64,000 bases of DNA from Branchiostoma floridae (lineage: Eukaryota > Chordata > Leptocardii > Amphioxiformes > Branchiostomatidae): the NCBI RefSeq assembly GCF_000003815.2, contig NC_049990.1:10377995-10441994 (forward strand), given 5' to 3'. Position 1 is the first letter of the stretch. Each line of letters opens with the position of its first letter. The translations under genes and the position numbers were made by a program. The notes under the pieces are model-generated. The model did no database searches. It had not been told where the DNA came from and saw only the letters and a program-made list of their open reading frames with translations. Shown in pieces: positions 1 to 12,800 of the stretch.

Positions 1-60
1 TTAAATTTTTTCCGTCACACGCAGCACATTTCCGTCAACTGACGGAAAAACGGACGCTGG

Positions 61-415
61 CTAGAGCCCTGGTTCAGCACCAGGGACAAGCCTGTTTATA
101 TGTGTGGGTAATATTTATCACCAGGGACAGGCCTATCTCTATATGTAGATAGAGTTCAGCACCAAGGAGAGAGCTGTAATTCATGTGTGGATAGTTTTCA
201 GCACAGGGACAGAACTGTTAACTGTGTGTGGATAGAGTTCAGCACAAAGGACAGAACTGTTTCCATGTGTGGATAGATTTCAGCACCAAGGACAGGTTTA
301 TTTCTATGTGTGGTTAGTGTTCAACACCAAGTACGGGACTGTTCCTTGTGTGGACAGTGTTCAGCACCAAGGGTAGGCCTGTTCCTGTATTTGTATGTTA
401 GCACACTGGAAGGTA
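61..415. repeat. Minisatellite, ~55-60 bp unit
   Basis: Six or so imperfect copies of a unit containing TTCAGCACCAAGGACAG, then CTGTT and TATGTGTGGATAG. It lies upstream of the first recognised ZBBX exon, so probably in a ZBBX intron. The same unit family recurs at 8845-9030. No coding sequence is recognised in 1-831. Confidence 0.85.
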
Positions 416-831
416 GATCTAGGAAAATTTATACTAAAGAATTGAAGATATGAAAGATATGAAAGTATTAGTCACATAATATTGACATGTTGTAATTGTA
501 TTTGTTATTCTAAAATGATGACAGAATGACTCCGTAGTGTAATGTGTACCATTATAATCCATGACATATTATGCAGAATCATGACTCATACATGTTTGTA
601 ATGGTACATATCATCAATGCCACAGATGACTGTGTTTAGTTTAAACATGCTGACTGTATTATCTTGAAAGTTCATCTGTGTTGGTAGAAGTCATTCTTGA
701 AATGTGGATTGTTCATTCCTTGACAAAGACTGATACTGTGCAGTCAAAAATTTGGGTGAGTCCAATTTTGGTGTTGGAAATTACAGTTCAACTATTTCAA
801 GAATGCTGACTGTATGTTGTATTGTCCACAG

Positions 832-3800
832 TTATGTGAGGACTGTGGGGAGCTCTACTGCACAGCCTGCTTTGCTCAGTTCCACATGAAGGGGGCACTG
901 CGCAATCATAATGCCATCCCTTATAAGGTAAGAATGGAGGCTTTTGACCTAGCACTTTGAGCTTGAATGTACAATACCAGGGTTGTAGCTGCTGTATTTT
1001 AGCATATGAGGGTGGAGGTGGGTATCATGTTATTATTTGTGCCCATAGGCATTGCACCAAATTCAGTATGATTGTTCTTATTTCCAAGTACATTGTAGCC
1101 TAAAGATACATGTGCTTTGCTAATATTTGTTTTTTTTTTGCTCTCCAAACTGACAAAAATTCATTTAATGACATGTGATCCGAAAAACAAAGTCACCCCA
1201 TGGATACCCTTAGAATGCCAACTTTTTAAGTTACATTTTGAAAATCTCCCACACCATCCCCTGATTGGTTGAAAAGGAACCAATCAGGGGATGGTGTGGA
1301 AGTGGGAGATTTTCAAAATTGTACCATTGTCATCAAATAGAATCCTTGCTAGAGCACTGAATGCACTGGATTTAATAGTATGGGACTCTTAAGAAGGTCC
1401 CAAATTCCCTCAGCTGCATTTTTGTTATTGATGCTAGTAGCATCCTGCATATGATGTTAATCTTAATCAAACTTTGTTTGTTGTTACCATTTTTCTTCTT
1501 ATCCAGGAGGGGAGCAGCCCATCATCAGGGTCCCAGAGTGCCAGGAAGATGTATGTAGAAATGTTACATCATATTCTTGGTTCTTGGATTTTTGCATGAA
1601 ATTAATTTAGTAGGCAGGCAAAAATATAGATAAGATAAAAGAAAAAGGACATGTGAATCCCACCAGGCTGGTTAGTATTCAAAACAACAGGTAATAAAAA
1701 AACTTGTAACTCATTGATAAGTGAAAAAAACTGTAACAGCTAGAGGAAAAGATGTTTCTTCAAGTTTTGGGGTCATTTTGGGTTGCTTTACATCCAGAGA
1801 GGTGCTATCTTTGCAGAAAGTCAGAAAAAAAAGTTGTGGCAAATCCAAGAACCAAGAAATAAAAGTCTAGCGACATTTGAAATAAAATAATATTATATAA
1901 GAAGATGAATTTTCATGCTGAACAAGAATAATTGCATGTACATGTACAACATATGTAGCTAAGAATGTGTTGTTCAATGTGTAGTTATATTGCAAATGAC
2001 AGAGTATTACATTTTACTGAGCGCAGCAAGCCGCTAAGTCTTTTCCCTTATCTTATGCTACCACGAGTAGGTTTGCCACAAAGGGTTTTCTGTGCCATTT
2101 GTAAGTTCCGCTGCCTCAAAGCATTACGCGCCACATTTGTTGGATGCTCCCACGTGTGTTGATCCAGCTCATTTATCTTTCAATGCTGTCTACATGTGTG
2201 TGTGTCTTATCTCCACAGGACACCATCCTTAAGCAAACTGGGAAAACAGAAGAAGGTTGACAGTAAAGAAGTAAGTATAAAATGATTCAGGCTTACGTTA
2301 ATTCTGGAGTCCTCAGGGCTTGGAATGCCATTCTCCTATTTCCTGTGATACATGATCCATGCGTGTAGTACTTTTCCTGAATATCTTTAAAGTCTGATAT
2401 TAAAGTTCCTAGTTACGTCCAGGAAAAGTGAAGGTAATGTTTTTGATGTGTTCGTGTGTTTGTGCCTATGTCACCCCGACCAATCGAATGGGGACATCCC
2501 TCGCGAATGTGCACACTCCTCTAGAAAATAGGACACTCCTCGACTTTCAAGGGGGCGCTCCTCTTAAAAGGGGATGTTTCTCCCTCAATTAGGGGACGCT
2601 CCTCCGGAAATGGTATGGTCATCGGGCATAGGGGACGTCCCTCCAACACCCCCGCCGGCCCGTGGAATCGGCCGCTAACCCGACAAATCCCTTTCTAGTT
2701 CATCTAAATCGCAACATCCAAAACTTTAACCCCGTCAGTGCTCTCGACAAACGTCATANNNNNNNNNNNNNNNNNNNNNNNNNNNNNNNNNNNNNNNNNN
2801 NNNNNNNNNNNNNNNNNNNNNNNNNNNNNNNNNNNNNNNNNNNNNNNNNNNNNNNNNNNNNNNNNNNNNNNNNNNNNNNNNNNNNNNNNNNNNNNNNNNN
2901 NNNNNNNNNNNNNNNNNNNNNNNNNNNNNNNNNNNNNNNNNNNNNNNNNNNNNNNNNNNNNNNNNTCTAACACGATGTCAGACGTAGTTTTCAGGATTTT
3001 TGTACAACGCGGCTACATGGCCCGATACCGTATCCGTGTGCTTGTCGAGACTGGCTTCCCTCCCCAGCACACGTACGGGCGCCGGGTCTCTGTCACGGTA
3101 AGCCGTAATACCGGGCGTTTCCAGTAAACCGCGGCCTTTTCACAAGCCATAACAGATAACTACGCCTGACATCGTGTTAGAAACTTCTCCCATGTACGTG
3201 TGTTAGGGAGGGAGGCCTTAAAACTCGACAAGCACGCGGATATTCAAGCTAAAACTCGATGTTTTGCTTGCCGGGCGTGCGGTACGCCGCCATTTTAACA
3301 CTGAAGACTGGTGATGTTTTGCCGTGCGGGCGGCTTTTTTTCCAACATGCCTCAATTTTTATTAAAAAACTATCATTACCTGGCGAGGTATGACGTTTGT
3401 CGAGAGCACTGACGGGGTTAAAGTTTTGGATGTTGTGATTTAGATGAGCTAGAAAGGGATTTGTCGGATTAGCGGCCGATTCCACGGGCCGGCGGGGGTG
3501 TTGGAGGGACGTCCCCTATGCCCGATGACCATACCATTTCCGGAGGAGCGTCCCCTAATTGAGGGAGAAACATCCCCTTTCCAAGAGGAGCGCCCCCTTG
3601 AAAGCCGAGGAGTGTCCTATTTTCTAGAGGAGTGTGCACATTCGCGAGGGATGTCCCCATTCGATTGGTCGGGGTGTATGTGTGTCTGTTTGTGTTCTAG
3701 ATATTTGTGGTAATCATAACTGAAGAATGGCTGGATGGATTGTGATGATATTTGGTATATGGGTTGGTCTTGAAAAGTCTAAGGCCAAAGGTCAAGTTTG

Positions 3801-6800
3801 CTCCTCCTGGCAGCTGTTGTTTGTACTGCACCACTGTTCATATCTTTTGACCAGGACATAAATTTTTCTCTGCAATCTTAAAAAGTTTTTCTGCAAAGTG
3901 CATATTATTATGAATTGTCATGAAGTCAACATCAATTCATTTCCAAATGTTCATTCCACAAAACCGAAAGAATCACTGAGTCTGTTTAGAGAAGCCACAA
4001 AGACTTATCCCAACTTCCCCACATTGACAGACGAACCAAAAGCCACTTTTCTCTTGAAATTGCAGAACCCGCAAATTCTAGAAAATGTTGGGCTTTTCGT
4101 CTCCCTCTGCTTCCAAAAAAGAAGGAAAACCCAACCTGTTTAGAAATAGCCAACACTAGTATTAGAGTAGAATATTGTTCATGACTGTCCATTGACACCA
4201 TGTTTATACCATGTACTTGCAATTAGCCCTCGGACACGAACTTGCAAATAAACTTTACATCAATTAAGGGATCAGCATGAATTCAAAAACATGCGTGACA
4301 GTACATAAAAGGATCACCTCCCTTCATGTAACAGCCTGGCAGTTCAAATTAGATTCTTAATTGTTTGATTTCCTTTAAGATTTGTTGTATAATCTTAAGG
4401 ATTAGTGTACCAACTCAAGTTGCTGGGAATGCTGGGGTTATGTCTAACAAGAACTTGAAGAAGTATATTGTTTTGTAAACCATGTAGCTTTCATTATTAG
4501 GGTATTCTACAGTATGCATCAAGTTTGTTACTTTGCAGGTTCTTGCATGTAGCTAATAATGGACAAATGAAAAAGATATTAATTAAGTCTTTTGCATTGC
4601 TAACTGTATTTAATGTTGGATCACTTCAGACCAATTGTAAAAGAAAGAGAAACAGTTTAAAGAGAACCCGTACCTACCAACCCCATTTCTTCAGGACTGT
4701 ATCTAGAAATATTAACATCTTTCCTTGGCATAAGCAAAGGTTTGCTGAGAGGATAGGAAATAAAATCATTGAGGATGAGGAAAGGCCAAAAGCAGTCAGG
4801 TCATAGCCATCCCTCCTGAGTGTAACCCTGGGAAATAAAACATCGTCAAAGGAAATCTGCAGTGCCTGATAAGGTCAGGGCATGGACTGTACATGACCCC
4901 TCCGAGCAGTGCACAGGAAATTAAGTGCCAATTTAGATTTACCCTAAATCTTGTTCCTTCTGTCTGACATCTATTACTACCAACAAGTGTGTACGTACTA
5001 CACAGTTTTTATCAGGGGTGCACACATTACAATGATTACCTTCTTCAGATTGTTTTTGGTGCAGTTTGTGTGTGTGTGTTTTTGGACAGCATGACTCAAG
5101 GAGCTGTGTTTGGATCCTAATGATATTTGGAATGTGCGCAGAGGTTATAGAAGGTCAAGTTCGATAATGTGCCCCTTAGCTTTCTACAGAACTGCAGTGG
5201 AGCTAGCGTTGGGTGCGTAGTCCAGTAGTTAGCGGCCCTGCCGCTGGAACTAAAAGCTGTGAGTTTGATTCCGGTTGTGTCGCTCACCCAACATGCACGC
5301 TGCCAGAAAGGGTTGCAGTCTTTAGGACGGGACGTTAAAGGACAGCATCAGAAAATTTTCAATTCTTTATTTTCCAGTAGTTTACTCATTAAAAAGTTGA
5401 TGTACGTCAATTTTTACATTGATCCGCCTAATATGACCCTGTAGACACGTTTGAACTTCGCGCTCTCCTTCTCTCCCCGCCGCGCTGGCCGATGACGTAA
5501 TGGCCTCGTTCTGATCGTCTGAGATTGTATGACGTCACGGATCCAAAACTTCTAGCCAGCCATTTTTCTCGGTGAACCTCGGTCCTCTCAGCGGTGAATA
5601 ATCACCCCGCCATTCTGGAGTTCAGTTTGTTGTTGTTGAAAATTACTTTCGTGGACCTGTAAGTCGCATTGTGAGCTGTCTACGAAGCCATAGTCCCCGG
5701 GAGACTGAACATGAATAAGCTTGCCTGCGAGTAAACCGCGCGGCGACGGGACGAAATCAAAACAATGGCGGTGGGGGAGGTTCACGCACCGTGCCTTTCT
5801 GGACTATTACAAGAGCGAGTTCGGGTCAGTTCTTACCTTCTCCTTTCCGGACAGCACAGCGATAATTACACGTAAGCTTCCACGAATTTTGGTTGAATTC
5901 ACAATTGTCCAACTGGCAGGGACATTAAAAAAACCATTTTTCCTCTGACAACATACCCTTGATCGCTACATATCGAACGACCCCCTTTTCGCGCCGAAAC
6001 AGATAGCACCGCAACTTGTACAGATCGTGCGAGTTACGCCTCGCCTCTCACTTTATTTTCTGTTTCTCGGGTAAATTATCTGGACTGGTCGGTTTTTCAA
6101 TCATGTAGCTTTGGCGGAGATTGCTAGGGGTTCATTCAAAACAAATCACGGACTCTGAAACGAAGCCGACATTTCGCGCCATTCACAATGCCGGCCTGTG
6201 TTGTATGTAAAAACAACAATGCTGCACGTACGTTTCGGCGCGGAAGGGGGATCGTTCGATATGTAGCGANNNNNNNNNNNNNNNNNNNNNNNNNNNNNNN
6301 NNNNNNNNNNNNNNNNNNNNNNNNNNNNNNNNNNNNNNNNNNNNNNNNNNNNNNNNNNNNNNNNNNNNNATCGCTGTGCTGTCCGGAAAGGAGAAGGTAA
6401 GAACTGACCCGAACTCGCTCTTGTAAAGTCCAGAAAGGCACGGTGCGTGAACCTCCCCCACCGCCATTGTTTTGATTTCGTCCCGTCGCCGCGCGGTTTA
6501 CTCGCAGGCAAGCTTATTCATGTTCAGTCTCCCGGGACTATGGCTTCGTAGACAGCTCACAATGCGACTTACAGGTCCACGAAAGTAATTTTCAACAACA
6601 ACAAACTGAACTCCAGAATGGCGGGGTGATTATTCACCACTGAGAGGACCGAGGTTCACCGAGAAAAATGGCTGGCTAGAAGTTTTGGATCCGTGACGTC
6701 ATACAATCTCAGACGATCAGAACGAGGCCATTACGTCATCGGCCAGCGCGGCGGGGAGAGGAGGAGAGCGCGAAGTTCAAACGTGTCTACAGGGTCATAT

Positions 6801-9800
6801 TAGGCGGATCAATGTAAAAATTGACGTACATCAACTTTTTAATGAGTAAACTACTGGAAAATAAAGAATTGAAAATTTTCTGATGCTGTCCTTTAAGCTG
6901 TGGTCCACTGTTCATTTTGCTTGTCGAAAAGAGCTAGGGGAATTTCCCTTGTACAATCAACCTGTAAATACTGTACATAGCATCTGTCCGCACTGTCACG
7001 ACCAGTAGAAGACTAGCTCTTCAGTGAACTGAAACTAGATCAAGATCACTTTCCTTAACTCCTGGTTTGATATCTTCTTATTTTGTCAGATGGAAGATCA
7101 AGGGAGAAGAACCAGCCCAGTTGGAGCCTCGGCAGGGGATGATTCAGCGCTACTCCAGGGGGAGTATGATGAGGCAGCCAGTGCAGCATCCTTCCAGCAG
7201 GCTCTGTCTGAGTGGAGAGCCAGCAAATCCACGGGGAAAACCAAACAGGAAGCAGCAAAGCAGCAGGGTGACAGGAGGACAAGTGTGGAAGGTAGATATT
7301 CATCTTTACCTGAGTGTATGAATGTATTACGGTTAGTGTATGTTGAAATCTGTACACCTTTCAAATATGGGTACCTGTCAAACATGTAAACCTGTCAGAT
7401 CTGTACACCTGCACCTATCAAAATAGTAGGCTTTATTGGAAATGCAACAAAGGCAATACAATGGGACCACTTGGCAGCTAGGTATAAAGTATTATTGTAG
7501 CTGACAGTTGAACTGTATGTATTGCTAATATCTAACAAATCTAATCATCTGATTTATGAATAACATTAGTAAATCTGTGCATCTGTTGAATCTGTGCACC
7601 TGTCAAGTTTGTGCATATATGATCATGAGTGAAGCTTCGATATTGGCAACATTTGTGAGAAAATATGCAATGCAAAGTTCCCAGTTCTCTTGTTGTCATC
7701 ATTTTTGGCTGCTCAATCAATTGCAGCAAGGTCAATGAAAGTCAATTTACTATTCATTAATCACCTGTCAACCACGATGGTGATGGATTTGTTGTATATT
7801 TGTGATGCAGCAGTTAGATTTTATATTCAACATGCAAGAATACATGGTTGCTTATCTTGAAACCACAGTACACAGACAGGCATTTTCATGCCTATGTTGA
7901 AACCACTTGTTGTTATCTACATGAAAAATGGAGAATATAGTTTTGGGTGGGTGCGTATGTCTGTCTGTGTTTCCAAATTTTTATAGTCAGCATAAATCAA
8001 GAACCTCTCGATGAATTACAATGATATTTGTTATGTGGGTAGGTGTTGGGAAGATGAAGGTCAAGTTTGGGCCTCCTGGTAAGCAACATTGGTACTGCAG
8101 CAGAAATTCAATTTTTTAAAAATCTGTTGACCTGGATGTGCTATGGTTTTGTTCTCCTTAGTGTCTGACAGTGGCTGCGGGACAGCAGATGACAGAAAGA
8201 GGACAACCACGCCCGTGGAGATCCACTTCCAACAGCACTCAATCAGCTACATGGACAAACTGTTACTCAGGAAACACAGGAGGTCAGAACTCATACATTT
8301 TGTAATTTAAGTATCTAATAATACTGTATATTTCTCTCTCCAAAAAACAGTTGCTCAAATCACTGGATATGATTTTGGAAACGGTTAGATGTTGCAGATA
8401 GCATCCACTATCTTTCGTCAGTGACATCGACAAAAGATAGTGGATGCTAGATGACACTGACAAAGATATAGTGGATGCTATCTGAAATGTCTGTCCATTT
8501 CCAAAATCATACCCAGTTGATTGAGTAATTGCTTTTTGGCGTATCTTGTTACCTGGATGTCTTACCTCTATTGTCATGTATGTCACTGTTGTAATTGTAT
8601 CTTGTATGTGTAATACTTCATGTAATATATTCGTCTCACATAAGATTAGAACTTGCCTGTGATACCCCTGTAAAGACAACAGGAAAATTGATCAGCTGAC
8701 AAGTCGGCGGGGTCTAAATGACATTTTTGGCAGTGATACGTCCGGTCTTCTCTTCATCAATGCACAATTTTAGAGCTTGGCGAATATTCATAGGTCCCTG
8801 AGCCCTGTTCAGGGTGATTAAGTAGATATTGAAAATAATCTAGTGTTCAACACCAAAGACAGGCCTGTTAACCATGTGTGTATATATAATAGAGTTCAGC
8901 ACCAAGGACAGCCCTGGTCCATGTGTGGATGGTATTCAGCACCAGGGACAGGCTTATTTTTATGTTTGGGTAGTGTTTAGTACCAAGGACAGGTCTGTTT
9001 CTATGTTTGCACACTTGTCCCTGAGCCCTGTCCAGTATGATTTGGTAGATATTCAAATGAATCTTTGAATTTGGCAACTTTCTGGTAATCAACAGATATG
9101 GCCAATGCTTGCCAACTCTAAAGATGACTGAATAGAGAGAATTTTATCTCTCATGAGCAGCAAAATTTCCATCTAATATTCTATTTCATTCATATTGATT
9201 GCAATATTCAATGCCATTAACCATGCAAGGCAATGTTTGACATTCATGCCCTTTACGCCCTCTTACTTCTTCCTTAGAAATATAGAAGTATGGAGCAGAA
9301 ACTAGTATGCCATTGTTGATTAGTATCAATAGTGTGTGCTTTTTCCCTATTTGTCATATAAAGAGGATGTCCCTGCCCTCTCCACAACCAACAACTAAAC
9401 ATTAGGCAGTGTTTCCACCCTCTTACTACTCATTTTCCTCATAGAGAAGTATGGAGCAGAAACCATGCCATTATGAATTAGTATGCCATTATGAATTAAT
9501 ATCAATTTTTTTTTTTTCAATTGCCCAATAGAGAGGACGTTCCTGCCCTCCCCACATCAGACCAAGCCAATGGGAACAGCCATGACATGAGGAAGGCCTG
9601 GGAGGAGGACGAGCAACAGATCTTTTTCCTCTCAGGTAAGAAAATAGCCTATGATACACAATCTCTCACTGTCAGAGGCTCCTCTTGACTTTTGGCCCTC
9701 AAGCCTCTCAGTGCCTGACCAGTGAAAGCTGGTTTTGTCAATCTCAGATAAGAAACTGTCGAACAGTATATCATGGTAATGATATCATGATATTATGGTC

Positions 9801-12800
9801 ACCACAATCTATGTTGAACCTGACTTGTTATGTGAGTTGTATATAATCCTACCCTAGACAGATAGACACTATTGATAGGGACTTACAAACAGTCCCCTTG
9901 AAGTGTTTTACCCTTGATTGTTGCATAGATGAGGAGGAGGAACATCAGCGTATCAGACAGATGTTCCACCACAAAGGCAGCAGCAAACAGTCTCCCCCTG
10001 ACTACAGCAGGCAGGACACAGATGTGCTCATCACTGAACTGTCAGAGGTAAGGTACAGGATTAGGCCAGAGCAGATGATTTCTTTGGTTTCAGACAGTTT
10101 AGATAAAAATAAGAATTAAGGTCAGTCAAAATTGTCAAAGAAGACCACTCAGGGGACAGACAACATCTGATTCAAGCGGACAGGTGGTCACTTTGGACAG
10201 GATTTTTAATGGTTGTGTCTTTGCGGAAAATTATCAAAGATACCACAAAAGAGTTGTCACATTGGCCATGTGGTCCAATAAAGGTTTTTACTATTTTGAT
10301 GATGACTTTCTTATGTAGTGTTGTGTTGTCTATGTCTAGGTTAGTACATGTACTTAGAATATTGTCTATTTACATAAGTTGTATAATAAGATTTGCTCAC
10401 TGTGTTTGATGTTGCAGGTGGTGACAACCCCAGGTGTGGAGGAAACAAGTTCGTACATGGTAGATGAAGGAGATGACAATTCTGAACAAACATATAGGCC
10501 TGTGTCTTCATCAAGGTTAGTCAGGCCTGGAGTGTAGTGAGCCTCTCTGAAGTTAGAAATTTTGTTTGGTTACAAATCTTGTTTGGAAAGGTCCACAGGA
10601 TTGGACAAGTCCACTAGTCCGGTTGTCCTAGGCAAGTGAAAGTTCCAATTGGTCAAGCGCATGTCCTACCTCACCTGCCCAATTGGGCAAGTAAGATTTT
10701 TCCATGACTGAGATTTTGATATACTTGTAAGTTACTCTTTACAGTTATGGAATCAAGAATTGTTCAACAGAGAAAAATTGAGCCAATGATAATAAGCCTA
10801 AGAATTATTCCATTGCTAGAAGTGAAAGTATGTAGAAAATGTAATTTGAATTTTATGAAAAGTGAAAAGTCAGTTTGGGCCATGAAAAGTGAAAAGTCAG
10901 TTTGGGCAAGGCAATTTTTTTGTATTTGCACAATAAGACAAGTGAATTTTGATGGTATCCACAAAACCATTACACTTTTATGTGCTGTTTTGTCCCACTT
11001 TAAGAACACCTTTAAGAGATTATAATTGTAATCTTATTTTTCCTGCAGTATTCAAATTGAAGAAGCATTTGTGCCAAAATCAGGGCAACAAACCCCACAA
11101 CCAGAGAATAAGGATGTCTCATCTAAAAAGGAATCTCAAAGTAGGCCAAAATCCCAGTCTTCACGCGAGAGACTGGAGCAAAAACTCCAGCAACAGAAGA
11201 GTGCGTCACCGGTTCACACTCCATCCAGACCAGAAGGGAAGCCATCGACAGAACGCCAGCGGAGCGGACGTCAGCGTAGACCCATTTCTCGAACAAAGCT
11301 GGGACAAACCAAAGGGAAAGCCCAGTCGGAGTCCATGATTCTAGAGTCGTACACACCGAGGGTGAGGATGCACGCCATCAGAAGGGCGGAGAGTCTTCCA
11401 ACCCGACAGGAACCTATACTTCCAGGAGGGGGCATCACTACACAGCCTTCACAGGTTACTCTTTACTTTGACTTGAATTATACATGGTGAATGATGATGT
11501 TAAAACTTTCTGCAATATGAGTAAGTGGATAGTGAGTGGGTGAGTGAGTGGGGTTTGGTGGGCTGGTAGAGTGAGTGAGAGTGGGCGCATGGGTAGGATT
11601 TAAAGTTAGTGAGTGTGTACTTGTGGGTGTGGGTTGGCTGATATGAGAATGTGTTGATGGATGTGTAGATGGTTGTGTTGAAATTGAAAATGTGTATATG
11701 AGAGGTTAAGATTGAGTGAGTGAGCAAGCAAGCGAATCTCAAGTTTTATTTTGCACCTACTACAGGCTCTAAGGGCCACAAGTCGCCTATCTACAAACCC
11801 ACTCCATCGCTACGAAGAAGGACTGACAGACTTCTTCCTGGTGGGAGTGAAGAAAGCAGAGTATTCGGCACCTCCTGAGATTCAGGAACCTCCTGAACAT
11901 CACAAGAAAATTCTTGATGCTACTTTCAAAGGTAGCAGTGATGATGTTGACTCCTCAGGTATACTGCAGGCATTACGTCTTTGTGTGCTTTTCTTTTCCT
12001 ACGTTTTTTCTTTGTAGATATAGCCTTACCATAGTTCTCACATGTGTAGTTACGTAGTGGTGGTAGTAGTAGTAATAGCACTTAGAGGTACATGTAGAAG
12101 TCCATGTATTAGTCTTGCACCATCGGTCATTTTGTAGTCATGTAGAATTTTGTAGAATAGTCACGGGTGTTAGGCAGTTATCACAGAACTGGTGATGCAT
12201 CCTTATTCAGTCAAAATATGCATCTTTTTGTCTCATCATAAAAGAACAGAAAATACCAGCTGAATAATCAATTTGGTGAGACAAAGAAGTTCACAATTAC
12301 TTTGGTATTCGGTAATATTTGGTACAATTACAGTTGGTAGTAATGCATACATGTAATATGTAAGCACCCAGTGCATTAGATGAAAAGCACAAAATCAGTA
12401 ATTTCATTGAGAATTTTTTGTTGAAATATCAATTTGTGTTCACCTTTCCTAGGGTGGTAACTCACTTATTTTATATAAATGCCCAATGTCAGAGGACTCA
12501 TACCCAGGACTTCTGTTGTCTGGGCCAAATGCCCTAACTGTTATTGCCTTAGACAATCTAAATACATATAACATGTGTAATCCTTAATGTTAGGAGTCTA
12601 AACTAACCTATGATCAGTGATCTCAGGCAGGGGTAAAGGAGTTAGAAAGGGCTACCTGTTGCCATGTATAATTTCATTATAAACATCATGTATGCAGGAT
12701 GTGCAGATTCATGATCAGTTTATTGTGCAATACAGCATAATAATGTATAGAAATCTTCTGTAGTATATATGTCATTTTTATGCTTCCAGTAGGTTTTTCG

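Larger units (their letters stand above)
5212..6990 (+). mobile_element. tRNA-derived SINE split by a foldback insertion
   Basis: The left part (5212-5338) has a tRNA-like head: an A-box-like stretch near TAGTTAGCGGCC and a B-box-like GAGTTTGATTCC, followed by CACGCTGCCAGAAAG. The right part resumes at about 6893 with TTAAGCTGTGGTCCACTG and runs to CTGTACATAGCATCTGTCCG near 6990. Removing 5335-6896 plus one TTAA joins the two halves. The tRNA homology is judged from the box motifs only. Confidence 0.7.

Noticed and set aside
6136-6511. ORFs across the gap in the TTAA foldback (start MPACVVCKNN or MPASKPRGDG)
   Set aside because: They read through N and mirror ORFs in the opposite arm; the CxxC-like start is too short to support a zinc-finger call.
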